The notes under the pieces: generated by a model | Databases searched by the model: none | What the model was told of the DNA's origin: nothing | The model's input: only the letters and a program-made list of their open reading frames with translations | Translations under genes and position numbers: made by a program | Part shown: in pieces, positions 1-7,469 of the stretch | Layout: each line of letters starts with the position of its first letter | Position numbering within the stretch: position 1 is the stretch's first letter | NCBI RefSeq assembly: GCF_000281715.2 | Contig: NZ_CP124576.1 | Coordinates: 2,363,501 to 2,427,500 of the forward strand | Reading direction: 5' to 3' | Origin: Sphingobium sp. AP49 | GTDB lineage: Bacteria > Pseudomonadota > Alphaproteobacteria > Sphingomonadales > Sphingomonadaceae | Length of the DNA: 64,000 bases

Positions 1-239
1 TACCGCAGCAAACGGGCGGCGCCGACGGTCGCCACCAGGGCCGGGGGCGAAGGCAGGGCTAGCCGCTGCGCCTCCTGATAGCGGCGCAAGCCGATGAAAG
101 CGCGGCGACGCAAATCAGGATCGCCCTCCGTTTCGCGCCATAAAATGTTGAGAAAGAGGGGTAAAGGCCGCGGCCCATGTTGCGGCGCGGCATCGCCCTG
201 TGCTAATGCGGCAGGAGCAGGTGAGGGAGAGACAGGCAT
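1..239 (-). CDS. Alpha/beta hydrolase, PHA-synthase-like (partial, N-terminal part)
   Basis: An open frame runs from a minus-strand ATG at 239 to the window edge without a stop, giving about 79 residues. After a proline/alanine-rich start it reads QHGPRPLPLFLNILWRETEG and then an arginine-rich helix, matching the N-terminus of alpha/beta hydrolases related to class III PHA synthases that I associate with phaR in sphingomonads. The catalytic part lies outside the window, so the reaction cannot be read. It is divergent from phaR and the two start codons share the palindrome CATG at 237-240, so each 5' leader must lie inside the other's coding region. A later start (no good alternative seen) would remove the overlap. 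Family assignment is from memory of the motif; moderate confidence. Confidence 0.6.
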   Translation of the reverse strand, partial: MPVSPSPAPAALAQGDAAPQHGPRPLPLFLNILWRETEGDPDLRRRAFIGLRRYQEAQRLALPSPPALVATVGAARLLR

Positions 240-816
240 GGCCAAATCGAAGGCTGCTAATGAATCCGAACCGGTGGTTATCAAGAAGTACGCTAACAGG
301 CGGCTCTATAACACCGAAACTTCGAGTTACATCACGCTGGACCTTTTGTCGCAGATGACGCGCGAAGGGCGAGAGTTTGTCGTGGTCGACGCTAAGTCCG
401 GCGAGGACATCACGCATAATGTGCTGACCCAGATCATCATGGAAGAAGAGCAGCGCGGCAAGAACATGCTGCCGGTCAACTTCCTGCGACAGCTCATCTC
501 GATGTATGGCGATTCGATGCAATCGATGGTGCCGCAATATCTCGAAGCGTCGATGGATGCCTTCCGCAAGAACCAGCAGCAGTTCCAGGAAGCCATGAAG
601 GGCGCCTTTGGCGGTGGTCCGCTGGCCGAGATCGCCAAGCGCAACATGCAGATGTTCGAGGCAGCGGCGAGTGCCTTTGGCACCGGGGTTCCTGGCATGC
701 CCGGCGCTGCGCCGATGCCCGCGCCGGCGGCTTCGGAAGAAAGCAAGGATGACGAGATTGCGGTTCTCAAGGCCCAACTCGCGGCGCTCAACGCGAAGAT
801 CGATAAACTGACCTGA
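238..816 (+). CDS. phaR: Polyhydroxyalkanoate synthesis repressor PhaR
   Basis: A 192-residue PHA granule-associated transcriptional repressor that senses nascent PHA and controls phasin and storage genes. The N-terminal PHB_acc_N-type DNA-binding region is obvious (IKKYANRRLYNTETSSYITL at about residues 14-33), followed by the PHB accumulation domain (FLRQLISMYGDSMQSMVPQY). After a Pro/Ala linker it ends with a short helical tail. An upstream in-frame ATG at 94 would add 48 low-complexity, Arg/Gly-rich residues absent from the family. ATG 238 is preferred because GAGGGAGAG lies just upstream and the recognisable domain begins right after it. The neighbouring divergent hydrolase fits a PHA metabolism context. 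Confidence 0.93.
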   Translation: MAKSKAANESEPVVIKKYANRRLYNTETSSYITLDLLSQMTREGREFVVVDAKSGEDITHNVLTQIIMEEEQRGKNMLPVNFLRQLISMYGDSMQSMVPQYLEASMDAFRKNQQQFQEAMKGAFGGGPLAEIAKRNMQMFEAAASAFGTGVPGMPGAAPMPAPAASEESKDDEIAVLKAQLAALNAKIDKLT

Positions 817-853
817 GCAGCTTCGGGGTCGACAGGAGCGGCGCGCTTGTCCT

Positions 854-2419
854 ATGGCGCGCCATCCACTCCAGACACAGGCGTTCGACCCCGTGAAACA
901 CGCTCTTTCCGTTACCCGCGAACAGGATTTTTCCGCCTGGTATCAGGCCGTCATTTCGGAAGCCGACATGGCCGAGGAAAGCGGCGTGCGCGGCTGCATG
1001 GTCATTCGGCCGTGGGGCTATGGCATCTGGGAACGGATGCAGAAGCTGCTGGACGCCGAGATCAAGGCGACGGGGCATGAGAATTGTTATTTCCCGCTGT
1101 TCATTCCGCTCTCCTATTTCGAGAAGGAGGCCGAACATGTCGACGGCTTCGCCAAGGAAATGGCGGTCGTCACTCATCACCGGCTGATCCAGAAGGACGG
1201 CAAGCTGGTCCCCGATCCCGAGGCGAAGCTGGAAGAGCCGCTGGTCGTGCGGCCGACGTCGGAAACCGTGATCGGCGCGGCGTTCAGCCGCTGGGTGCAG
1301 AGCTGGCGCGACCTGCCGGTGCTCATCAACCAGTGGGCGAATGTCGTCCGCTGGGAAATGCGCACCCGCATGTTCCTGCGCACCGCCGAGTTTCTGTGGC
1401 AGGAAGGCCATACCGCCCATGCCACCGTCGACGAGGCGATGGACGAGACGATGAAGATGCTGCGTGTCTATCGCGACTTTGCCCAGGATTGCGTCGCCAT
1501 GCCGGTGGTGGCTGGCGAAAAGCCGGAGAATGAGCGTTTCCCCGGCGCGGTCGCGACCTATTCGATCGAAGCGATGATGCAGGACGGCAAGGCATTGCAG
1601 GCGGGCACGTCGCACTTCCTGGGCACGACCTTCTCCAGCGCGCAGAATATCAAGTTCCAGAATGCCGAGGGGCAGCAGGAGCTGGCTCAGACGACCAGTT
1701 GGGGTGTGTCCACGCGCATGATCGGCGGGCTGATCATGACGCATGGCGACGACGATGGGCTGTGCGTGCCGCCGCGCGTCGCGCCCTATCAGGTGGTCGT
1801 GGTGCCGATGCTGCGCGACAGCGAGGAAGATGCCGCGATCCTCGATTATTGCACCGATCTGGTGACCCAGCTCAATGCGCTGGATGCGTTCCGCGAGCCG
1901 GTGCGCGCGCTGCTGGACAAGCGCCCTGCCAAGGCGGCGACCAAGCGCTGGGGCTGGGTGAAGAAGGGCGCGCCGATCATTCTGGAAATCGGCGCGCGCG
2001 ATGTCGCCAACGGATCGGTCGCGCTGCTGCGGCGGGACGAGCTGTACGATATGAACGGCAAGCTCAAGCCCGACTTCATCAAGAAGGAAGATCTGGTCGC
2101 CCGTGTGCCCGGATTGCTGGCGGACATCCAGGGTCAGCTGTTTGCGCGCGCCAAAGCCCGCCACGACAGCCGGATCGATGCGTCGATCACGCAGATTGAC
2201 GCGCTCAAGGCATATTTCAAGGCCAGCAAAAACCCCGGCTGGGCGCTGGTCCAGTGGGCCAAGCCGACCGGCGCGGAACTGGACAAGGTGGTGCAGTGGC
2301 TGAAGGGGGAGAAGCTGACCCTGCGCAACGTGCCGACCGACGCGGAAGCGGCGGATGGGACCTGCATCTTCACCGGCGGCACCGCGGCCGAGCGGGTGCT
2401 TGTGGGCCGCAGCTACTAA
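854..2419 (+). CDS. proS: Prolyl-tRNA synthetase (ProRS, short type without inserted editing domain)
   Basis: Cytoplasmic class II aminoacyl-tRNA synthetase that charges tRNA-Pro. The 521-residue length and ending (CIFTGGTAAERVLVGRSY) fit the eukaryotic/archaeal-like ProS type 3 found in many alphaproteobacteria rather than the ~570-residue type with an INS editing domain. Class II motifs are visible: GYGIWERMQKLLD, the RPTSET segment, motif 2 around RTAEFLWQEGHTAHAT and the FLGTTFSSAQNIKFQN segment. ATG 854 follows AGGAG at about 14 nt, slightly long spacing but with no better in-frame start. It stands alone between phaR and a convergent peptidase gene. Confidence 0.96.
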   Translation: MARHPLQTQAFDPVKHALSVTREQDFSAWYQAVISEADMAEESGVRGCMVIRPWGYGIWERMQKLLDAEIKATGHENCYFPLFIPLSYFEKEAEHVDGFAKEMAVVTHHRLIQKDGKLVPDPEAKLEEPLVVRPTSETVIGAAFSRWVQSWRDLPVLINQWANVVRWEMRTRMFLRTAEFLWQEGHTAHATVDEAMDETMKMLRVYRDFAQDCVAMPVVAGEKPENERFPGAVATYSIEAMMQDGKALQAGTSHFLGTTFSSAQNIKFQNAEGQQELAQTTSWGVSTRMIGGLIMTHGDDDGLCVPPRVAPYQVVVVPMLRDSEEDAAILDYCTDLVTQLNALDAFREPVRALLDKRPAKAATKRWGWVKKGAPIILEIGARDVANGSVALLRRDELYDMNGKLKPDFIKKEDLVARVPGLLADIQGQLFARAKARHDSRIDASITQIDALKAYFKASKNPGWALVQWAKPTGAELDKVVQWLKGEKLTLRNVPTDAEAADGTCIFTGGTAAERVLVGRSY

Positions 2420-2430
2420 ATCGGTGATAG

Positions 2431-2466
2431 CGAGCGTAGTCGGGAAAGGCTTCTCGACTACGCTCG
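2431..2466. terminator. Perfect 12-bp hairpin between convergent proS and oligopeptidase B
   Basis: CGAGCGTAGTCG (2431-2442) and CGACTACGCTCG (2455-2466) form a perfect 12-bp stem with a 12-nt loop in the gap between two convergent genes. No clear T-run follows on either strand. It could be a shared terminator or a REP-like extragenic palindrome. I recall similar CTTCGACTACGCTCG-type palindromes as dispersed repeats in sphingomonads, but cannot check copy number here. Confidence 0.5.
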
Positions 2467-2485
2467 AAGCGAACGGCCTGGGTCG

Positions 2486-4612
2486 TTATTGCGCTACGCC
2501 CAATTGCTCCAGCGCGAAGGCGCTATACTCCGCCTGATCGCGATAGCGGCGGAAGCGGCCGGACTTGCCGCCATGGCCGGCCTCCATGTTGACGCGGAAG
2601 ACCAGTGGATTGCTGTCGGTCTTGGTTGCGCGCAGCTTCGCCGCCCATTTGGTCGGCTCATAATATTGGACCTGACTGTCCCATAGGCCGGTGCCGACGA
2701 ACAGGCTGGGATAGGCTTTCGCCTCGACATGGTCGTAGGGCGAATAGGCCAGCATCACATCATACCATGGCTTTTGTTCGGGATTGCCCCATTCGTCATA
2801 TTCGCCGGTGGTGAGCGGGATGGTCGGGTCAAGCATGGTCGTGACGACGTCCACGAACGGCACCTGGGCGATGATGACCTTGTAATCCTGGGGCGCCATA
2901 TTCGCGACGCCGCCCATCAGCAGGCCGCCCGCGCTGCCACCCATGGCGGCGACGCGGCCCTTCTTCGCATAACCCTGATCCACCAGCGCGCGGGTCACGT
3001 CGATGAAGTCGGTGAAGCTGTTCATCTTGTTCTTGAGATGGCCGTCATCATACCATTGGCGGCCCATTTCCTGGCCGCCGCGAATATGGGCGATGGCATA
3101 GACGACGCCGCGATCGAGCAGGCTGGGGAGCAAGGGCGAGAAGGCCGGATCGGTCGAATAGCCGTAGCTGCCATAAGCATATTGATAGAGCGGGGCGCTG
3201 CCGTCCTTTTTGAAGCCCTTGGCGTAGATAAGCGAGACCGGCACCTTCGTCCCGTCGCGCGCGGTCGCCCAGACCCGCTCGGTCACATATTTGGCCGGGT
3301 CATAGCCCTTGACCTCCTGGACCTTGAGAAGCTTGCGCTCACCACTATCGACGTTCACCTCATAGGTGGTTTGCGGCGTGCGCAGGCTGTCATAGGTGTA
3401 GCGGACCCAGGGCGTGCCGCTTTCGGCGTTGACGGCGAGCGCCATGGCATAGGCGGGCTCGTCTGCCTCGACAAAGCTGCTCTTGCCGCCCCTGGTCAGC
3501 AGGCGAAGGCGCTTATTGCCTTCGGACCGTTCCTCGATCGCCAGGAAGCTGTCGAAGGGCTGGAAATTCTCGATGAAGACGCTGGCGCTGGTCGGCACGA
3601 TGTCCGTCCAGGCGGCGCGGCCCTTGGCGGCATCAGCATCCGAGACCGTCATCAGCCGGTAATTGGGCGCCTGCCAGTTGGTACGGATCGTCCACTGCCC
3701 GCCGACATTATCGCTGCTGTAGAGGAAGTCGCGTTCGCGTGGGGCCAGGACAGTGAAGGCGGCGGGGTTGGCGGAGGACGCACAGCGTTCCTCATTGCTG
3801 ACCGTCGATTGCAGGACGATGCAGATATATTTGTCCGATGTCGTCTTCTTCAGGCCCATGTAGAAGCTGTCGTCCTTCTCCTCATAGACCAGCCGGTCGG
3901 CGCTGACGGGCGTGCCCAGCACATGCGCCTTCACCCGTTTGCCGAGCAGGGTGGTGGGATCCTTCTCGACATAGAAGATCGTCTTGCTGTCGTCGGCCCA
4001 GGCGAAATCGGGTTCGGCATTGGGGATTTCGTCGGCCAGCAATTTGCCGTCGGCGATGGCCTTGACGCGGATCACATATTGGCGGCGGCCGACCAGATCC
4101 TCGGCATAGGCGAGCAGCCGGTCGTCCGGGCTGACTTCCTTGCCACCGATCGCGAAATAGCCCTTGCCCGCGCCCATCCTGGGTTCGTCGAGCAATATCT
4201 GCTCGGGCGCGTCCATGCTGCCCTTGCGCCGGGCGACGATCGGGTAATCGCCGCCGGTTTCGAAGCGGCTGTAATACCAGTAACCCTTCTTGCGATAGGG
4301 GACGCTGCTGTCGTCCTGCTTTATGCGGCCGGTGATTTCGGCGTAGAGCTTGTCCTGCAACGGCTTGGTCGGCGCCAGCAGTGCGTCGGCATAGGCGTTT
4401 TCGGCCGCCAGATAGGCCAGCATCTCGGGATCTTTGCGGCTGTCGTCGCGCAGCCAGTAATAGGGGTCCTGGCGCGTTGCGCCGAAGGGCGCCTTCACCT
4501 CATGCGGTTTCTTGGCCGCGACGGGTGGCTTTGGAATTGTCTGCGCCTCGGCGGTGGTGGACAGCGCGGCAATGCCGAGGCTCGCCAAGAGCCAGGCCGA
4601 AGTGCGGATCAT
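2486..4612 (-). CDS. Oligopeptidase B-like prolyl oligopeptidase family protease (S9A), exported
   Basis: A 708-residue serine peptidase of family S9, closest in architecture to oligopeptidase B (protease II), which cleaves short peptides after basic residues. The N-terminus has a Sec signal peptide ending near TTAEAQ, so it is probably periplasmic. It then shows a beta-propeller region starting with the S9A signature (DPYYWLRDD) and a C-terminal hydrolase domain. Catalytic Ser560 sits in GGSAGG, Asp in GTGLWDSQVQY and His in EAGHGGKSG. ATG 4612 is chosen because GGAGGG lies directly upstream and a signal peptide follows; an upstream in-frame ATG (4687) adds 25 non-homologous residues. Substrate specificity is inferred. 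Confidence 0.9.
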   Translation of the reverse strand: MIRTSAWLLASLGIAALSTTAEAQTIPKPPVAAKKPHEVKAPFGATRQDPYYWLRDDSRKDPEMLAYLAAENAYADALLAPTKPLQDKLYAEITGRIKQDDSSVPYRKKGYWYYSRFETGGDYPIVARRKGSMDAPEQILLDEPRMGAGKGYFAIGGKEVSPDDRLLAYAEDLVGRRQYVIRVKAIADGKLLADEIPNAEPDFAWADDSKTIFYVEKDPTTLLGKRVKAHVLGTPVSADRLVYEEKDDSFYMGLKKTTSDKYICIVLQSTVSNEERCASSANPAAFTVLAPRERDFLYSSDNVGGQWTIRTNWQAPNYRLMTVSDADAAKGRAAWTDIVPTSASVFIENFQPFDSFLAIEERSEGNKRLRLLTRGGKSSFVEADEPAYAMALAVNAESGTPWVRYTYDSLRTPQTTYEVNVDSGERKLLKVQEVKGYDPAKYVTERVWATARDGTKVPVSLIYAKGFKKDGSAPLYQYAYGSYGYSTDPAFSPLLPSLLDRGVVYAIAHIRGGQEMGRQWYDDGHLKNKMNSFTDFIDVTRALVDQGYAKKGRVAAMGGSAGGLLMGGVANMAPQDYKVIIAQVPFVDVVTTMLDPTIPLTTGEYDEWGNPEQKPWYDVMLAYSPYDHVEAKAYPSLFVGTGLWDSQVQYYEPTKWAAKLRATKTDSNPLVFRVNMEAGHGGKSGRFRRYRDQAEYSAFALEQLGVAQ

Positions 4613-4674
4613 ATTCCCTCCCTGCGAATCGCATGGCGGAGGCTGGCATGATGGCGGGCAGGGGGGAAGATGAT

Positions 4675-4705
4675 CCGGGCCTGCCATGAGAAACGGCAGG
4701 CCCGG
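4675..4705 (-). terminator. 11-bp hairpin downstream of hslVU
   Basis: CCGGGCCTGCC (4675-4685) pairs perfectly with GGCAGGCCCGG (4695-4705). It lies 20 bp past the hslU stop and upstream of the oligopeptidase gene, the expected position for the end of the hslVU transcript. There is no strong T-run, so termination may be weak or Rho-assisted. Confidence 0.5.
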
Positions 4706-4724
4706 ACTTAAATTATGCGCTCAG

Positions 4725-6026
4725 TTACAGCACATATTTGCTGAGGTCGGTGTCATGGGCGACGGCCGACAATTGCTTGTCGACATAGGCCTGGTCGATC
4801 ACCAGCGTCTCGCCGCGGCGATCCTCGGCCTCGAAGCTGACATCCTCCAGCAGCTTTTCCATGACGGTCTGCAGGCGACGGGCACCGATATTCTCGATCT
4901 CGCTGTTGACCTCGGCCGCGATCTTGGCGACCGCGCGGATGCCTTCGGGCGTCAGGTCGATCGTCACTTCCTCGGTCGCCAGCAGTGCGCGATATTGCGC
5001 AACAAGGCTGGCCTTGGTGTCGGACAGGATCGCGACGAAATCCTCCTCGGTCAGGGCCTTCAATTCCACCCGGATCGGCAGGCGGCCCTGAAGCTCGGGC
5101 AACAGGTCGCTGGGCTTGGCCACATGGAAGGCGCCCGAGGCGATGAAGAGGATATGGTCCGTCTTCAAGGGGCCATATTTGGTCGAGACCGTGGTACCCT
5201 CGATCAGCGGCAGCAGGTCGCGCTGCACGCCTTCGCGGCTGACCGAACCGCCACGCACGTCGCTGACGGCGATCTTGTCGATCTCGTCGAGGAAGACGAT
5301 GCCATTCTGCTCGGCGCTGGTGATGGCGACGCGGGCGACGTCATCCTGGTCCAGCCGCTTGTCCTGCTCTTCCTCGACCAGCTTGTCCCAGGCGTCGGCG
5401 ACGCGCATCTTGCGGCGCTTCTTCTGCTGCTGGCCAAAGGCCTTGGACATCATGTCGCTGAGGTTGATCATGCCGACCTGACCACCCATTCCGGGGATTT
5501 CCATCGGCATCGACGGGGTGTCGGCGACTTCCACCTCGACCTCCACCTCGTTCATCTGGTTGCCCTCGATCTTCTGGCGGAAGGAGAGGCGGGTGGCTTC
5601 GCTGGCATCCTTGCCGGTCAGCGCGTCGAGCAGGCGGGCCATGGCGGCTTCGGACGCGGCTTCGCGCACGGCTTCGCGGCGACGGTCCTTTTCCAGGCGC
5701 ACGGCTTCCTCGACCAGATCGCGGACGATCTGTTCGACGTCGCGGCCGACATAGCCGACTTCGGTGAACTTGGTGGCTTCCACCTTGACGAAGGGCGCGT
5801 CGGCCAGTTTCGCCAGGCGGCGGCTGATCTCGGTCTTGCCGCAGCCCGTCGGTCCGATCATCAGGATGTTCTTGGGCGTCACCTCGTCGCGCAGGTCGGC
5901 GGGCAGATGCTGGCGGCGCCAGCGGTTGCGCAGCGCGACGGCGACGGCGCGCTTGGCGTCATGCTGGCCGATGATATGCGCGTCGAGCGCGGCGACGATG
6001 GCTTTGGGGGTCAGATTGTCGTTCAT
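4725..6026 (-). CDS. hslU: HslU, ATPase/unfoldase subunit of the HslVU protease
   Basis: A 433-residue AAA+ unfoldase (ClpY) that recognises, unfolds and feeds proteins into the HslV proteolytic chamber in the cytoplasm. It has the N-terminal [24 protein letters not shown] segment in split form, Walker [10 protein letters not shown] (about residues 55-63) and Walker [11 protein letters not shown]. It also has the charged, helical intermediate (I) domain and the sensor region GRLPIRVEL. The C-terminal tail DLSKYVL is the type that docks into HslV pockets. It is 17 bp downstream of hslV and certainly co-transcribed. Length and order are standard; heat-shock control is known for the family, but I see no sigma-32 box that I would defend. 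Confidence 0.98.
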   Translation of the reverse strand: MNDNLTPKAIVAALDAHIIGQHDAKRAVAVALRNRWRRQHLPADLRDEVTPKNILMIGPTGCGKTEISRRLAKLADAPFVKVEATKFTEVGYVGRDVEQIVRDLVEEAVRLEKDRRREAVREAASEAAMARLLDALTGKDASEATRLSFRQKIEGNQMNEVEVEVEVADTPSMPMEIPGMGGQVGMINLSDMMSKAFGQQQKKRRKMRVADAWDKLVEEEQDKRLDQDDVARVAITSAEQNGIVFLDEIDKIAVSDVRGGSVSREGVQRDLLPLIEGTTVSTKYGPLKTDHILFIASGAFHVAKPSDLLPELQGRLPIRVELKALTEEDFVAILSDTKASLVAQYRALLATEEVTIDLTPEGIRAVAKIAAEVNSEIENIGARRLQTVMEKLLEDVSFEAEDRRGETLVIDQAYVDKQLSAVAHDTDLSKYVL

Positions 6027-6043
6027 GATCTTTTCTTGAAATC

Positions 6044-6610
6044 TCAGTTGGCGCTGTCGAGCGTTTCGATGGTGAGCTGGTCGTTGGTGTAGACGCAGAT
6101 GTCGGCGGCCACGGCCATCGCCTTGCGGGCCAGGGTTTCGGCATCTTCCTCATATTCCACCAGCGCGCGGGCGGCGGCGAGGGCGTAATTGCCGCCCGAA
6201 CCGATCGCGGCGACGCCGCCGAGCGGTTCCAGCACGTCGCCATTCCCGGTCAGGATCAGGGTGACATCCTTGTCGGCGACGATCATCATCGCTTCCAGGT
6301 TGCGGAGATATTTGTCGGTGCGCCAGTCCTTGGCGAGTTCGACGGCGGCGCGCATCAACTGGCCATTATGGCGTTCCAGCTTGGCTTCGAGCCGTTCGAA
6401 CAGGGTGAAGGCGTCGGCCGTTGCGCCGGCAAAGCCGCCGATGACGCTGCCGTCGTGCAGGCGACGCACCTTGCGGGCATTGGGCTTCATCACGGTCTGG
6501 CCCATCGAGACCTGGCCGTCGCCGGCGACGACGACCTTTCCATTCTTGCGGACCGACATGATGGTGGTGCCATGCCAGACAGGCATGGAAGAGCGGTTAG
6601 GATCGTTCAT
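6044..6610 (-). CDS. hslV: HslV, peptidase subunit of the HslVU protease
   Basis: A 188-residue N-terminal-threonine peptidase (ClpQ), forming the dodecameric chamber of the two-component proteasome-like protease with HslU. The catalytic threonine is the first T of [11 protein letters not shown], exposed after removal of a short propeptide; [11 protein letters not shown] and [14 protein letters not shown] are family signatures. ATG 6610 (MNDPNRSS) is preferred over the in-frame ATG at 6646, which would add 12 unconserved residues. It is the first gene of the hslVU operon, reading away from the small cysteine-rich gene at 6793. Confidence 0.97.
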   Translation of the reverse strand: MNDPNRSSMPVWHGTTIMSVRKNGKVVVAGDGQVSMGQTVMKPNARKVRRLHDGSVIGGFAGATADAFTLFERLEAKLERHNGQLMRAAVELAKDWRTDKYLRNLEAMMIVADKDVTLILTGNGDVLEPLGGVAAIGSGGNYALAAARALVEYEEDAETLARKAMAVAADICVYTNDQLTIETLDSAN

Positions 6611-6734
6611 GGCGGCGCATATGGGATGGCTGTCCGATCCGTGCAAGCACGCGCAAGAAAAGCGCGATAAAGCCGAGTCGTTGCTTTTCGGCGACAGCTT
6701 TATGACAATCCATTCAGGAACAAACTTGCGTCAA

Positions 6735-6764
6735 TTGACATTGTGCAATGCAGCAATCAATCAT
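6735..6764 (+). promoter_or_regulatory. Candidate promoter for the small cysteine-rich gene
   Basis: A perfect TTGACA at 6735-6740 is followed at 18 bp by AATCAT (6759-6764), a weak -10 that keeps the A at position 2 and the final T. The downstream gene starts at 6793 with GGAGGGAAG as ribosome binding site. The -10 match is poor, so this is a suggestion only. Confidence 0.3.
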
Positions 6765-6792
6765 GTTCGTCCCAAATGGAGGGAAGACTCGC

Positions 6793-6978
6793 ATGTCTTT
6801 GAAGGCCAGAGCCCAGGAAAAGGTCGAACGCGCGGGCATCTCCAATTACTCGTTCGATCAGGATATTCTGGTGATGTGCGGCGTCCGCTATGCGGTCGAA
6901 GCCTGCGAATGCGGCGAACCTGACTGTGATGGCGTGCGCCTGCGCAAAAAAGGGGCCTTCCCCCGGATACTGCAATAG
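6793..6978 (+). CDS. Small cysteine-rich conserved hypothetical protein
   Basis: A 61-residue soluble protein of unknown function. Cysteines at 29, 38, 40 and 45 include a CEC-x4-C cluster (EACECGEPDCDGVRL) that could bind a metal ion such as zinc; the rest is charged and helical (MSLKARAQEKVERAG). ATG 6793 is chosen over 6748 because GGAGGGAAG lies 8 nt upstream. It is a single gene divergent from hslV and convergent with the entericidin gene. I do not recognise a named family. Confidence 0.7.
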   Translation: MSLKARAQEKVERAGISNYSFDQDILVMCGVRYAVEACECGEPDCDGVRLRKKGAFPRILQ

Positions 6979-7008
6979 GACAGGCGCGCGCGCTCTGTTC
7001 GGTCGATC

Positions 7009-7137
7009 TTAGTGGATGACTTCCTTGCCGGCGGTGCCGACGGATTCGATGTCCCGACCGACGCCTTGCACCGTATTGCAGGCGGCGAGAGCAGACAGCA
7101 ACATGCTGGCAAGGACGAGGGCAACGGTCTGACGCAT
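7009..7137 (-). CDS. Entericidin-like small lipoprotein
   Basis: A 42-residue peptide with a lipoprotein signal (MRQTVALVLASMLLSALAAC), a lipobox ending L-A-A-C at residue 20, and the mature motif CNTVQGVGRDIESVGTAGKEV typical of the EcnA/EcnB entericidin family. Family members are membrane lipoproteins tied to stress and, in enterobacteria, to an antidote/toxin pair. Here only one copy is seen, so a toxin pair is not supported. In-frame upstream starts extend to 7305 but would bury the signal peptide. Confidence 0.85.
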   Translation of the reverse strand: MRQTVALVLASMLLSALAACNTVQGVGRDIESVGTAGKEVIH

Positions 7138-7230
7138 GGATGGCGACTTTCTTATTTCAGTGGTGCGGCATTTATAATGCGGTTGAACGCACTGGACAGT
7201 GTTAATTTCCGTGTCCTGATGCACCGGCGC

Positions 7231-7259
7231 TTGACAGGCATCGCGCCGAATGCCAATGG
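7231..7259 (+). promoter_or_regulatory. Candidate promoter of tRNA-Val
   Basis: A perfect TTGACA (7231-7236) with a 17-bp spacer to CAATGG (7254-7259) sits about 20 bp before the mature tRNA 5' end, which is the right place for a tRNA promoter. The -10 hexamer is a weak match. Confidence 0.4.
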
Positions 7260-7277
7260 CCGCCTCCTCCTTACAGG

Positions 7278-7352
7278 GGGCGCGTAGCTCAGCGGTAGAG
7301 CACACCCTTCACACGGGTGGGGTCACAGGTTCAATCCCTGTCGCGCCCACCA
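7278..7352 (+). tRNA. tRNA-Val (anticodon CAC)
   Basis: Cloverleaf is complete: acceptor GGGCGCG (7278-7284) pairs with CGCGCCC (7342-7348). The D arm has GCTC-AGCGGTAG-AGC, and the anticodon stem CACCC/GGGTG encloses the loop TTCACAC with anticodon CAC (codon GUG). The T arm is ACAGG-TTCAATC-CCTGT. The discriminator is A and CCA is encoded. Confidence 0.96.
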
Positions 7353-7469
7353 TGGCCTTCCGGTCATGGCAGGACATATTATTCCCAAATATTGATCTTT
7401 TCCTTCGCCTCGCGCTAAGCCTGCCAGCGATCAAGCGGCGCATTCGTACGCCGACCGGAAAGGATGACC

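Noticed and set aside
2729..4651. 640-codon plus-strand open frame opposite the oligopeptidase gene
   Set aside because: It is the antisense shadow of a GC-rich gene; composition is His/Arg/Leu/Gly-rich without domains, while the minus-strand product has complete S9 catalytic motifs. The same applies to the long frames opposite hslU, divL, addA, secA and the M2 peptidase.
7009..7137. Entericidin toxin-antitoxin pair
   Set aside because: Only one entericidin-like peptide is present; no second copy lies next to it.
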